A stretch of 64,000 nucleotides of DNA. Origin: Martinezella lusitana (lineage in GTDB: Bacteria; Pseudomonadota; Alphaproteobacteria; Rhizobiales; Rhizobiaceae). The notes under the pieces are model-generated. The model was not told the origin of the DNA, searched no databases, and saw nothing but the letters and a program-made list of their open reading frames with translations. Positions within the stretch are counted from its first letter, which is position 1, and each line of letters starts with the position of its first letter. The translations under genes and the position numbers were made by a program. Location: NCBI RefSeq assembly GCF_010668395.1, contig NZ_WUEY01000019.1, forward strand, positions 62,001 to 126,000, read 5' to 3'. Shown here in pieces: positions 16,647 to 25,438 of the stretch.

Positions 16647-17659
16647 CACGCAACCTCGAAAAGCTCGCTGCTTGCCCGAACCAGCTGGCGTTCGAAATAG
16701 GCGATCGTGGACTTCAGACCGTCCGTCAGGGCGACCGACGGCTCCCATCCCAGCTCTCGCTTTGCGACCGTGATATCGGGTCGGCGCTGGCGGGGATCGT
16801 CGACCGGCAGCGGCTTGTAGACGATTTTTGACGACGACCCGGTCAGGGCGACGACCTGCTCGGCAAGCTCGCGCACGGTAAATTCGGCCGGATTGCCGAG
16901 ATTGATCGGCGTGTGGACTGCCGATTGGCTGCCCATCAGGCGGATGAAACCTTCGATCAAATCGGCGACGTAACAGAAGGAGCGGGTCTGGGAACCGTCG
17001 CCATAGACCGTAATGTCATGTCCCTTGAGGGCCTGGACGATGAAATTGGAAACGACACGGCCGTCATCGGGGCGCATGCGCGGGCCATAGGTATTGAAGA
17101 TGCGGGCAATCCTGATGTCGACGCCGTGCTGGATGTGGAAATCGCGGAAAAGCGTTTCGGCGGAGCGCTTGCCTTCATCATAGCACGAGCGGGGGCCGAA
17201 GGAGTTGACGTTGCCCCAATAGGTCTCCGGCTGCGGATGCACCTGGGGATCGCCGTAGATCTCCGAGGTGGACGCCTGGAAGATGCGTGCCTGATGATGC
17301 GTGGCAAGTTCCAGAAGATTGAGCGACCCGAAGACACATGTCTTCATCGTATGGATCGGATCGGCCTGGTAATGCGGCGGAGAGGCCGGACAGGCCAGAT
17401 TGTAGATCTCGTGGACGGGTATATCGAGCGAGGCGATGATGTCGTGACGGATAAAGCTGAATGTATCATAGCGGAGCAGATGCCATAGGTTTTCCATCCG
17501 CCCGGTGGAGAAATCATCCACGCAGATAACCTCCTGACCTTCCTGCAAGAGCCGGTCGCAAAGATGTGAACCGAGAAATCCCGCCCCTCCCGCAACAAGA
17601 ACTGTGTTTTTTCTAGTATTTTTCGGAGATATGCTCGTAGATTTGAACGCAATGCCCAT
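16646..17659 (-). CDS. UDP-glucuronate decarboxylase (UDP-xylose synthase)
   Basis: This 337-residue NAD-dependent short-chain enzyme has GGAGFLG (about 24-30), VDDFSTG, the family-specific [13 protein letters not shown] (about 86-98), [22 protein letters not shown] with catalytic Tyr160 and Lys164, and [10 protein letters not shown]. These match UDP-glucuronate decarboxylases, which make UDP-xylose; dTDP-glucose dehydratases lack the CPASP.HYQ block. ATG 17659, after GGAGGG, is preferred over an in-frame TTG one codon upstream. It is the first gene of the UXS-GalE-GT2 operon. Its substrate must come from a UDP-glucose dehydrogenase elsewhere, since only a remnant of one is present here. Confidence 0.9.
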   Translation of the reverse strand: MGIAFKSTSISPKNTRKNTVLVAGGAGFLGSHLCDRLLQEGQEVICVDDFSTGRMENLWHLLRYDTFSFIRHDIIASLDIPVHEIYNLACPASPPHYQADPIHTMKTCVFGSLNLLELATHHQARIFQASTSEIYGDPQVHPQPETYWGNVNSFGPRSCYDEGKRSAETLFRDFHIQHGVDIRIARIFNTYGPRMRPDDGRVVSNFIVQALKGHDITVYGDGSQTRSFCYVADLIEGFIRLMGSQSAVHTPINLGNPAEFTVRELAEQVVALTGSSSKIVYKPLPVDDPRQRRPDITVAKRELGWEPSVALTDGLKSTIAYFERQLVRASSELFEVA

Positions 17660-17730
17660 CAAACCCTCCAGGAATTCGGGAACGCAACCGCATAGGCAGA
17701 GAGAAACTATGTTTCACCCCTCCGATGTGG

Positions 17731-17758
17731 CGTATACAACTGTGAATTATTGCTGCAA
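17731..17758 (-). promoter_or_regulatory. Candidate promoter of the UXS-GalE-GT2 operon
   Basis: On the minus strand TTGCAG (17758-17753) and TATACG (17736-17731) are separated by 16 bases. This would start transcription about 65 bases before the ATG at 17659. The match to the housekeeping sigma pattern is moderate. Confidence 0.3.
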
Positions 17759-18171
17759 TTTCTGATTACAGTTTACTAATATTTAACTATGCTGTCGTTA
17801 TCAGCGTGTGCGGAAATTTTACCTTCTGTCCATTTTTTGGACTGAAGTGCAGTGAAATCGCTTTTCAAGATTTATACTGCAATGGCGCGAATGTGGCGCC
17901 GATGGCGAAATATATCGATTGGGCTTACTTCGATCTCTATCGCGTACAGACATATATGCTGGAACTTTCGACGCAGGGTCGCGGGACGAGGATAGATATC
18001 GTAAGTCAAGACTGACGGAATAAGCCCGAACGAAGAGATGGCGCCCCGCAGTGCCGCCAACCTACCCGGCTTTTCGCATTCCTGTTTGGAAGCCCGGGCG
18101 CTTTCGGTAGTTCGATCATCGGCTCTGCGATGAAGAGACGGATCCTTTCGGCATCCGCCTGTCTTGATCGG

Positions 18172-18194
18172 CCGCGTGAGTCTTACTCACGCGG
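18172..18194. repeat. Perfect 10-bp inverted repeat with 3-base loop
   Basis: CCGCGTGAGT-CTT-ACTCACGCGG is a perfect stem-loop about 60 bases downstream of the STAS gene stop. No T-run follows on either strand, so it could be a factor-assisted terminator, an RNA-stabilising hairpin or a protein-binding palindrome. Confidence 0.6.
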
Positions 18195-18255
18195 GATATG
18201 GCCGCGTGTCATCCAGCATCGATCTTTCATCCATGCGGGCCATGAGCGGCTATCG

Positions 18256-18618
18256 TCACGTCAATCGTAAATCCAGGCGCGGATGGAGCTTCTTCAGATT
18301 CGGCAGCGACTTCATTTGCCAGGGGATCTGCGAGGAACCGCATACGGTGAGGTGGATATCGGGATGCTTGCGTGCCTCGATCGTCAGTTTGGCGAGCAGG
18401 TTGATGCCTGAAGAGTTCAGGAACTGAAGGCCGGTCAGATCGAAAGTCGCCTTGCCGCCGTCTCCATGAAGGACCGACCTTGCGAGATCATAGACCGGCG
18501 CATAGGCGTCGGGACCGGCGAGCCGCATGGTTCCATCAAAATACAAGATGCTCCCTTCGGACCAGACGCGGAACGCTTCTTCTTTAATTTCCATAGGGAG
18601 GCCTCTTGCGGGGTTCAC
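18256..18618 (-). CDS. STAS-domain anti-sigma factor antagonist-like protein
   Basis: This 120-residue single STAS domain shows the SpoIIAA-like pattern: a strand pair, then [19 protein letters not shown] with the conserved phosphorylatable Ser in the SSG turn, then a long helix. The GTG at 18618 overlaps the stop of the upstream ATPase gene (GTGA) and suits coupled translation; an internal ATG at 18594 would remove eight residues. It is last in an operon with a GHKL ATPase and a PP2C phosphatase. The ATPase is expected to phosphorylate this Ser and the phosphatase to remove it, making this the output switch of the pathway. Its downstream target is not in view. Confidence 0.85.
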   Translation of the reverse strand: MNPARGLPMEIKEEAFRVWSEGSILYFDGTMRLAGPDAYAPVYDLARSVLHGDGGKATFDLTGLQFLNSSGINLLAKLTIEARKHPDIHLTVCGSSQIPWQMKSLPNLKKLHPRLDLRLT

Positions 18619-19169
18619 GACGGTGAAATTGCCATCGCGGCATAGGTTTGCAGTTTCGTCCGCTTATGCGGACCGTCTTCATCGAAACGCCAGGCCAATT
18701 GTACCTGATAGTCGCTCATCAGAGTCAACAGTCCTAACCCGGATGCATTGCCGCCCGCAAGAACGCTTGCTTCGATCTGTTCTATGAGGAGATCGCCGGG
18801 GTCGCCATCCGTCACCTTCAGCAATAGCTGCTGAAAGCGTGTCGTCGCCTCGTGGTCGATCAGATTGACGATCCGCATCCTGAAATCATGAGTGTCCATC
18901 ACGGCTTCGATGACGATCTCGCCGGCGACGCGAAACTTGATGGCGTTTTCGATGAGCTCGTTCGTCAGGTAGCCGATGTCATGCCGCGCTGTCTTATAGT
19001 GGCGCTCGGACGAGCGGAAGCTGAGAGCCATCGTCTCGGCGATGAAATCCGAGGTCATGGCCGAATGGCGCCAGGCGAGATGAAGCGGCCCATCGAACAG
19101 GCAGATCCGCAGGGCATTGGGTGCGTTGAAGGAAACCAGATGTTCCGTGCCGTATATTGCAGTTGTCAT
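18615..19169 (-). CDS. GHKL ATP-binding protein (RsbW-like kinase of the partner switch)
   Basis: This 184-residue protein has an ATP-binding fold like anti-sigma kinases. The N-box is visible in [14 protein letters not shown] (about residues 67-80) and the Gly-rich lid in [15 protein letters not shown] (about 139-153). The N-terminal half (about 1-50) is unusual for RsbW and resembles slr1861-type proteins of cyanobacterial partner-switching operons. It begins 4 bases after the phosphatase stop and overlaps the STAS gene. It probably phosphorylates the STAS protein encoded next. No HTH or sigma factor lies nearby, so a non-sigma output is likely. Confidence 0.8.
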   Translation of the reverse strand: MTTAIYGTEHLVSFNAPNALRICLFDGPLHLAWRHSAMTSDFIAETMALSFRSSERHYKTARHDIGYLTNELIENAIKFRVAGEIVIEAVMDTHDFRMRIVNLIDHEATTRFQQLLLKVTDGDPGDLLIEQIEASVLAGGNASGLGLLTLMSDYQVQLAWRFDEDGPHKRTKLQTYAAMAISPS

Positions 19170-19173
19170 GCTC

Positions 19174-21534
19174 TCACCTGTGCCGCATTACCACGAGGGT
19201 GATATCGTCATGGATCTTCTGTGTACCGATATAGGCCATCAGGTCGTCGAGGATGCCCTTGACCACCTCTTCCGCGGTTCCGCCGTGTAGCCGGCGCGCA
19301 TCTTCCAGAAGCCTTTCGAAGCCGAACAGTTCCCCCTTCGAATTCTCCGCCTCGGTCACGCCGTCCGTATGCAGGACGACCATGTCGCCCTTTTCGAAGG
19401 AGACTTCCCGCGTATCGATGAAGGGAGCTATATCGGGTTCCAGACCGACCGGCAGACCGAGATCTCCGGTGTCAATCCGCTCTACCTGGCCATCCTGGCG
19501 GATGATGATCATGTCTTCGTGCTGGCCGGATATCGTCAATCGCTTGCCGTCATAATCGAGAAACGACAGGGTCAGATGCTTGTCCGTCCTCGTCCGTTCG
19601 ATGTTCTTGAAGATCGTGCGATTGAGATCGGTCAGGAATTTTGCAGGGTCCATTTCACCGGCTTCCTGCAACGCGCGCGCGATCGATTGCACCATCAGCA
19701 TCAGCACGCCGCTTTCCAGCCCGTGTCCGGTCACGTCGCCGATGCCGATCTTCAGATTGTTTCCGTTCTGCAGCACATCGTAATAGTCGCCGCCCACTTC
19801 GTCGGCCGGCCGCATGTAGGCGGCGATTTCGAGATGCTTGATCGCCGTAAGCTCCTTGGCGCGCGGCAGGACCATGAGCTGGATTTGCCGAGCGACGTTG
19901 AGCTCGGCGCCCAGCCGTAGGTTTTCGCTTTTCAACTGGCCGTTGAGAGCGGAAATCTCCTCCTTGGCGTCTTCGATTTCCTTTGTCCGGTCCGAAACGA
20001 GTTTTTCGAGGTTCTCGGTGTGGAAGCTGATGTCTTCGGCCATCCTGTTGAAGGCGACGCCGGCTTCCCCGACCTCGTCCTTCGTCGGGATATCGACCCT
20101 GACGGAGTAGTCCTTCGCCTGTATGCGCTTGGCGGCGCTCGCCAGCGCGCTGATGCCGCTCGTCACGCGCTTCGAAGCGGCAAAGACCGCGGCCGTGACG
20201 ATCATCAGCGAAACCAGAACCGCCATGATCTGATAGAGCAGGATGCGGTTGGTGGCGCGCGAAATCTCCTCCTTGGCGGCAATGAGCGACGCATAGATCT
20301 CGCGTTCGGGTACCACTATTCCAAGCGACATGACTTCGCGCCGCACCGGGCCATCCACCCACAGATTGGTCGGGCGCAGTTGCTTGACGACTGCAAGATA
20401 GGGAACGTCTTCCCCCTGTTCGCTCAGCGATATGTGCTGGATCACGCCGTCCGCGTCGAGCGGCAGCGTTGTGATGGCCTTTTGCACGCTGTTGCGTAGC
20501 GATCGGTCAAGGCCGGTGACACCCTTGGCGGCAGCGTCGTTCGAGGCGCGCAGGCCAATGATGTTTTCGCCGACGGGATTGATCGCGACGACGTTTCCAT
20601 TCGACATCGCCAGGAAACCGAAGCCGCTTTGCGCGACTTTCACGTTCTCGACGATCTCGGCAAGCTGGGTAAGGGTAATATCGGTTCCGGCCGCACCTGC
20701 GACGCCATGCCGGTCGGGCGTCCAGAGCGGGTGGAAGAAGCTGACGATCAGCTTCCCGGTGATCGCATCGGTATAGGGGGCGGTCTGGGTGATGTAATCC
20801 GCAACCGGCCGGGACGAAGGGGTCGCGGCCCATTGCTGCCAGGACTCGTAGAGGCCTGGGAAGAAGAAGGTCCAGAAGTCGGAGCTGTTGTGGCCGGGGT
20901 AGAGCCGGTCGAATGTCTGGGCCTGCGTCGTGTAGGGCGCGGTCCGGAAGATCGGGCGCTCTCTCGGGCCGATATAGTACATCTGCAGCTTCGACGCGCC
21001 GTTGTGGAGCAACGAAGGAGCCACCAGATCCAGCACGGCACTCCATTCTATGTCGGCCTGCACCTGCGGCAGCGGACGGTGGTCCTTGTCCAGCAGATAG
21101 CCCCAGACGCTGACGACCGAGGGCGTTCCGGGTGGATTTTGCGCCCACTGGCCGGCCGGGTCGTAGGTTACCGTTACGGCGCCCGGCGACGCCTTGGCCA
21201 TGGCTTCCCCGACGTTTCCGTTCCGGGTGGGATTGTCGATCTGCCCCTGCAGCACGCCGGCGAGCGCCTTCACATCGGAATGGACCTGATCGATAAGGAG
21301 GCCAACCTGCGCGGCGGTGGAATCCGCATAGGAGCGGATATAGTCCTGGCTTGCCTTTTCCAGGCCCTGGCCGACCTCGGTCGTGGCGTTGCGCGACAGG
21401 CGCTGCACGTTCCACAGGGCAAGACCACCGCTGACCAGCAGGTCGAAAAGAACGGCGCCTCCGACAACGAGCAGAAATTTGGCGCGAAAGGAGCGCAGTC
21501 CGAGCCTTTTCCTGGCAATCGCTGTTTCCGTCAT
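19174..21534 (-). CDS. Membrane sensor with HAMP and SpoIIE-type PP2C phosphatase (SiaA-like)
   Basis: This 786-residue protein has a first transmembrane helix (about 17-38), a large periplasmic Cache-like sensor (about 40-420), a second helix (about 430-452), a HAMP domain (about 453-505), a coiled coil (about 510-560) and a SpoIIE/PP2C phosphatase domain (about 570-785). Metal-binding acidic motifs are intact: ADEVGGDYYD, IGIGDVTGHG, LHTDGVTEAEN and KIHDDITLVV. This is the layout of Pseudomonas SiaA and cyanobacterial slr1860-like proteins. It should dephosphorylate the STAS partner in response to an external signal. Its ATG overlaps the stop of the preceding methyltransferase gene (ATGA). 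Confidence 0.9.
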   Translation of the reverse strand: MTETAIARKRLGLRSFRAKFLLVVGGAVLFDLLVSGGLALWNVQRLSRNATTEVGQGLEKASQDYIRSYADSTAAQVGLLIDQVHSDVKALAGVLQGQIDNPTRNGNVGEAMAKASPGAVTVTYDPAGQWAQNPPGTPSVVSVWGYLLDKDHRPLPQVQADIEWSAVLDLVAPSLLHNGASKLQMYYIGPRERPIFRTAPYTTQAQTFDRLYPGHNSSDFWTFFFPGLYESWQQWAATPSSRPVADYITQTAPYTDAITGKLIVSFFHPLWTPDRHGVAGAAGTDITLTQLAEIVENVKVAQSGFGFLAMSNGNVVAINPVGENIIGLRASNDAAAKGVTGLDRSLRNSVQKAITTLPLDADGVIQHISLSEQGEDVPYLAVVKQLRPTNLWVDGPVRREVMSLGIVVPEREIYASLIAAKEEISRATNRILLYQIMAVLVSLMIVTAAVFAASKRVTSGISALASAAKRIQAKDYSVRVDIPTKDEVGEAGVAFNRMAEDISFHTENLEKLVSDRTKEIEDAKEEISALNGQLKSENLRLGAELNVARQIQLMVLPRAKELTAIKHLEIAAYMRPADEVGGDYYDVLQNGNNLKIGIGDVTGHGLESGVLMLMVQSIARALQEAGEMDPAKFLTDLNRTIFKNIERTRTDKHLTLSFLDYDGKRLTISGQHEDMIIIRQDGQVERIDTGDLGLPVGLEPDIAPFIDTREVSFEKGDMVVLHTDGVTEAENSKGELFGFERLLEDARRLHGGTAEEVVKGILDDLMAYIGTQKIHDDITLVVMRHR

Positions 21535-22706
21535 AGCGGTTTCTGCCCCGATGAGGCCCAGATCGGCCAGCCGGCATAGCCTCTCGGGTGGAGCGCCGCG
21601 AAAATATGATCGGCAAAGCCCTGCTTGAAGCGCTCTATGAATTCAGGCGGATCGCCTCTTCTGACCGCCATTTCATCGGCATAGACATTCTGCCATGCGG
21701 TGATGATATCGGCGAAATCCTGGGGATCGCCATCGAGATTGGTGACCATGAAGCTTTCCATTCTCACATCCGTGAAGCCGGCGTCGAGCAGCATGCGGCG
21801 ACCCTTCGGCCCCATCTCGACATCCATATCGAAATGCGCGAACAATTTGGCTACCTCGGTGTAGGTCCATTGGATGCTGTCGGCCCTGGGCTCCCCGAGA
21901 CAATGGGAGTTCTTCTCGTTGGTGATGTAGACCCTGCCGCCTGGCTTGCATATGCGATAGAGTTCCCGCAGCAGGACGTCCGGGCGGTCGAAGATCTGCA
22001 AAGAATGCCTGCAGGTCACGAAATCGAACTGATCGCTCTCGAACAGCATTTGAGAGGCGTCGCCATAGGTATATTCGATGTCCCGGACGTCGAAGTCGTC
22101 CGCGACCTTGCGGGCATAGTCCAGGCTCGGGATCGAGTGATCGAGCGCGACGATCCGCGCAGGCTTGAAATCCTTCCGCAACAGCATCGCAAAATCGCCG
22201 ATGCCGCAGCAGATATCGGCGAGGTGCATTCCCTCGCGAAGTCCGTGGCGCGGCAATATCTCACGCTCGTGCCGCCACGTCATTTTCGTCTGCGTCCTGA
22301 GGATCGGTATGAAGCTCTGGTTCTCCACGAAGGTCTGGCCCGGATAAAAGGCGGAATCGTAGATATCGACGGTGATGTTGGGCGAGAGATCGCTCAAATG
22401 GCGAAACAGCCGGGATGCCCATGCAACGACGCTCGAAGCGACGACCGTCAGCTTGAGATCCGGCCGCGAGCGGGTAGCGTCGAGAAGGACATGGGTCAGA
22501 GCGCGGAACGCCGTGTTGTTCATGTGGGTGACGCGCTTCAGATTGATGTAGCAGATGCCGTTCACCGTTTCGATGCCGCTGCGCAGCAGCGCCAGGTCAT
22601 CGGCAAGCTCTGAAACGGAATGTGGCCGGATCACCCCGGACAGGGAAAATTCCTGGTTGTTGACATCGAATTGCGCCGTGAAACGGTCGGACGAAGGGTC
22701 GCTCAA
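21531..22706 (-). CDS. STAS-like domain fused to a SAM-dependent methyltransferase
   Basis: This 391-residue protein has an N-terminal region (about 10-110) with a STAS-like pattern (INLKRVTHMNNTAFRAL followed by LKLTVVASS). A class I methyltransferase follows: motif I LADICCGIGDFAMLL (about 165-180), acidic VALDHS, a DASQMLFESDQFDFVTCRHS segment and a GGRVYITNE strand. The short tail (about 320-391) is helical. Both ends overlap neighbouring genes by ATGA, so it is an integral member of the partner-switching operon. A methyltransferase tethered to a STAS domain suggests that phosphorylation state could gate methylation of an unknown target. Confidence 0.8.
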   Translation of the reverse strand: MSDPSSDRFTAQFDVNNQEFSLSGVIRPHSVSELADDLALLRSGIETVNGICYINLKRVTHMNNTAFRALTHVLLDATRSRPDLKLTVVASSVVAWASRLFRHLSDLSPNITVDIYDSAFYPGQTFVENQSFIPILRTQTKMTWRHEREILPRHGLREGMHLADICCGIGDFAMLLRKDFKPARIVALDHSIPSLDYARKVADDFDVRDIEYTYGDASQMLFESDQFDFVTCRHSLQIFDRPDVLLRELYRICKPGGRVYITNEKNSHCLGEPRADSIQWTYTEVAKLFAHFDMDVEMGPKGRRMLLDAGFTDVRMESFMVTNLDGDPQDFADIITAWQNVYADEMAVRRGDPPEFIERFKQGFADHIFAALHPRGYAGWPIWASSGQKPL

Positions 22707-23218
22707 TTGAGTAGCCTTTCGAGTGCAAGATCCACCACAAGAGTCAGCATTCCCGCCTCCTGTTCGTCCAGGGTTATGTCGGCGTCATAGTTGAGCGCCA
22801 GGCCGAGAAGGATCGCGTGCTCGGCACGAACGTCGTCGTTGGTGATGACATCCAGATAGTCCGCAAGTGCCCGGCCGCTTTTTATGTGATGAAGGATTGT
22901 CTCGTAGAAGACGCGCTGGTCTGCCGAGCAAGGGAAGATCAGTTCGATCCGCTCGGTCGGCCCTCTTCGATAGAAGCGGCACGTCAGCGCGCCGTTGCAC
23001 TCTCTCGCATGGAACGACATCTCGAAGAGCTCGTTCAGGGCGGCCGAAAGCAGATTGGCATGGCGGATGGGATCGGGGCGGTCGTGGCTGACCATGCGGG
23101 CCACATACGCAGCGCATTGATCGCAATGCAGCCAATCCGCTACGAAGATCGTCATTTCCATCTTCAGCTCAAGCAATGGCTCCGAGGCCGCGTCCGCTTG
23201 CATTCCCATGGTATCCAC
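22703..23218 (-). CDS. SiaB-like protein (DUF6272-type)
   Basis: This 171-residue soluble protein contains a degenerate N-box-like segment, LLSAALNELFEMSFHA (about residues 56-71), and a following strand-rich half. I recall this pattern from the DUF6272 proteins called SiaB-family kinases, which pair with SiaA-like PP2C phosphatases. The GTG start at 23218 has AGGAG 8 bases upstream; the ATG three codons later does not. The gene is 36 bases after the GGDEF-EAL gene and overlaps the methyltransferase gene. It probably sets phosphorylation of a STAS partner. The family call is moderate and the operon position supports it. Confidence 0.65.
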   Translation of the reverse strand: MDTMGMQADAASEPLLELKMEMTIFVADWLHCDQCAAYVARMVSHDRPDPIRHANLLSAALNELFEMSFHARECNGALTCRFYRRGPTERIELIFPCSADQRVFYETILHHIKSGRALADYLDVITNDDVRAEHAILLGLALNYDADITLDEQEAGMLTLVVDLALERLLN

Positions 23219-23254
23219 TTGAGAAACTCCTGGATGAAACGCGTTTCAAGAAAG

Positions 23255-24946
23255 TCAGGGGCCGGCGCGAAATTCGTCAAAAGGTGCAGTCGATTGGATA
23301 CGTGTGCCCTGCTTTATGAACTCCTCAAGTCTGTCGGCGCGAAGCGGCGCACTGATGCAAAAGCCCTGCAACCGGTCGCAGCCCTCTTGCTGGAGCCACG
23401 CCGCCTGCTGCGGTGTCTCGACACCCTCGGCGGTTACGCGCATATCCAGACCGTGGGCCAGGCTGATCACCGAGCGAACTATCGTTTGGCTCTTCGTATC
23501 CTGCAAGAGATCCTTGATAAAATAGCGGTCGATTTTGATGGTATCGAAGGGGAAGTTCTTGAGGTAGCTGAGGGAGGAATACTCGGTGCCGAAGTCGTCG
23601 AGCGAAATCTGTATGCCGAGCACGTTGAGGGTGTTCAGCGTATCCAGATTGTTGATGGTGCGCTCCAGCAGCACCCCTTCCGTGATTTCCAGTTCCAGAC
23701 GCTCCGCCGGAAAGCCGACGACGTCGAGCGTTTGCGAGATACGATCGGTAAGACCCGGCGTCAGGAATTCGGCCGGCGAAAGATTGACGGCGAGCGTATA
23801 ATGCGCCGGCCACGCAAGGGCTTCGCGGCAAGCCTCCTCGAGCATCCATTGGCCGATTTCACGCATGAGGCCATCGGCCTCCGCCATGGGAATGAAGGCT
23901 GCCGGCGGAATGATCCCCAGGGTGGGATGCCGCCAGCGCAGCAGCGCCTCGAAGCCCACCACGCTGGAGGGCGGCTTCACCAGAGGCTGATATTCGATGA
24001 AGAATTCATCGCGCTGGAGCGCCACGCGCAGGCTGCGCCGCAGCAATTCCCGCTGTTCGACCACGATGAGCATGCCGGGGTCGAAGGTTCGCGCCCGGCG
24101 TCGTCCCTCTTTCTTCGCTGCGTAAAGGGCGACGTCGGCAGCTTTCATCAACTGCTCTCCTTCGTTGCCGTCGCGCGGAGCAATCGCAATTCCCACGCTG
24201 ACGCCGACGAAGAGGGAAATTCCATTGACCGTGAAAGGCTTCCTGAATTCGGCGATCAGCTCGTCTGCCAGCCTTTCGGGCTCGAACGCCCTTTGCGATC
24301 CCACCTGGATGATGGCGAACTCGTCGCCGGCAAGCCGGTAGACCGTCCCGGCCCGGCCAAGCGTTTCCTTGATCCGGGCGGCGGCCAGCTGCAATACGAC
24401 ATCGCCAGCGCCGTGGCCGAGGGTATCGTTGACGGGCTTGAAGTCATCGAGATCGAGCTGCATGAGCGCAGGCCCCAGCTTCCCGTTGGCCGGGAGCAGT
24501 TGCGCCAGCGCTGCGCTGAACTGGCGGCGGTTGGGCAATCCGGTCAGGACGTCATGCGTCGCCTGATGGATGAGCCTTTCTCTTTCGCTGTCTTCTGACG
24601 ACAGGCTCTCATCGGCTTTTCTCCTGCTCTCAACGATCAGGAGCCCTTTCTGAATGCGGGATAGCAGCAGGTCGCGATTTCCGGGCTTGCGCGCGGCGAG
24701 CGCGATCGTCCGGGGTTCACCGGTATCGATCACCTGCCGGACGAGCGCGGCAAGCGCCGGCTCCGCAAGCATGGGATAGGCCTCCCACAGTGCCATGTCT
24801 TTCCGAGATGCAACACCGATATGGTCGTTAAATGCTTCGGAGGAATCGATCAGCTTGAGATCGAGGTTCCAAAGTGAGATCGCCGCCTCAAAGCCGTTGT
24901 CAGGTTCGGGAATTTTCTGCGACCGATCCACTCGGTTTTCGGGCAT
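23255..24946 (-). CDS. GGDEF-EAL cyclic-di-GMP enzyme with PAS-like N-terminus
   Basis: This 563-residue protein has a PAS-like segment (about 18-110), a GGDEF domain (about 125-285) and an EAL domain (about 300-550). The signature reads AGDEF (206-210) in place of GGDEF, a change compatible with activity in some enzymes. The EAL side has EALLRW (333-338), NLSP, ELEITEG and KIDRYFI, but loop 6 reads DDFGTE (450-455) in place of DDFGTG. There is no transmembrane segment. Start sites are uncertain: ATG 24946 is chosen, and ATG 25015 with AGGG is the alternative. It is first in the signalling operon and probably adjusts the c-di-GMP that controls exopolysaccharide and adhesion genes nearby. Confidence 0.88.
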   Translation of the reverse strand: MPENRVDRSQKIPEPDNGFEAAISLWNLDLKLIDSSEAFNDHIGVASRKDMALWEAYPMLAEPALAALVRQVIDTGEPRTIALAARKPGNRDLLLSRIQKGLLIVESRRKADESLSSEDSERERLIHQATHDVLTGLPNRRQFSAALAQLLPANGKLGPALMQLDLDDFKPVNDTLGHGAGDVVLQLAAARIKETLGRAGTVYRLAGDEFAIIQVGSQRAFEPERLADELIAEFRKPFTVNGISLFVGVSVGIAIAPRDGNEGEQLMKAADVALYAAKKEGRRRARTFDPGMLIVVEQRELLRRSLRVALQRDEFFIEYQPLVKPPSSVVGFEALLRWRHPTLGIIPPAAFIPMAEADGLMREIGQWMLEEACREALAWPAHYTLAVNLSPAEFLTPGLTDRISQTLDVVGFPAERLELEITEGVLLERTINNLDTLNTLNVLGIQISLDDFGTEYSSLSYLKNFPFDTIKIDRYFIKDLLQDTKSQTIVRSVISLAHGLDMRVTAEGVETPQQAAWLQQEGCDRLQGFCISAPLRADRLEEFIKQGTRIQSTAPFDEFRAGP

Positions 24947-25438
24947 AAGGCCTAGTCCTCCCAACCCGGCTGCGCAATATCTGGCCGTGTTCAGTTTGAA
25001 CTGGCCCGTTCGCATCGGACCCTGCGGATCGAAAGTCGCAGGTCTGATCGAGCGTGCAGGCGCAGGACATAACTTACCAGAACGTGGCAACCGCTATAAG
25101 CGAATATATTACTGGATCATGATTTAGCAATGATTGTCGGGACATATGCTGACTAAAAGACGCGTTCCGGTTACGACTTGTTTCGTTTCAGGCAAAGAGA
25201 AGTGGTGGGCGGCGGCCGGGTGAAAGCTGCGGTTGCCGATTGGTCATGCTTGGACGGGTGAAACGCGGGATATTTTGCGTCGACACAGGATGAGAGGCCG
25301 CCCGCCTGCTGCCAAGAGCGTCCCAGGTTGCTCCGCAGGAAAGTGATCGTCCCTCACGTTTCATGGCTCCAAGACGTGGCCCCGCTTTTTCCCGCGTGGC
25401 CATCGCCAGTGTGCTTTGGGTTCAGATGTCGGTCCGGC
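24947..25438. other. Intergenic gap upstream of the GGDEF-EAL gene
   Basis: This must hold the promoter of the signalling operon and the 3' end region of the GT4 transferase gene. The stretch around 25090-25150 is AT-rich and is the most likely promoter site. I see no gene, repeat or RNA structure with confidence. Confidence 0.4.

Larger units (their letters stand above)
17660..18255. other. Intergenic region between two minus-strand operons
   Basis: This AT-richer stretch holds the probable promoter of the UXS operon and a perfect hairpin downstream of the STAS gene, described separately. A 69-codon plus-strand frame at 17806-18015 has no ribosome binding site or recognisable content. I see no gene here. 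Confidence 0.5.

Noticed and set aside
17806-18015. 69-codon plus-strand frame between two operons
   Set aside because: It has no ribosome binding site and an unconvincing composition, and lies in an AT-rich intergenic region.
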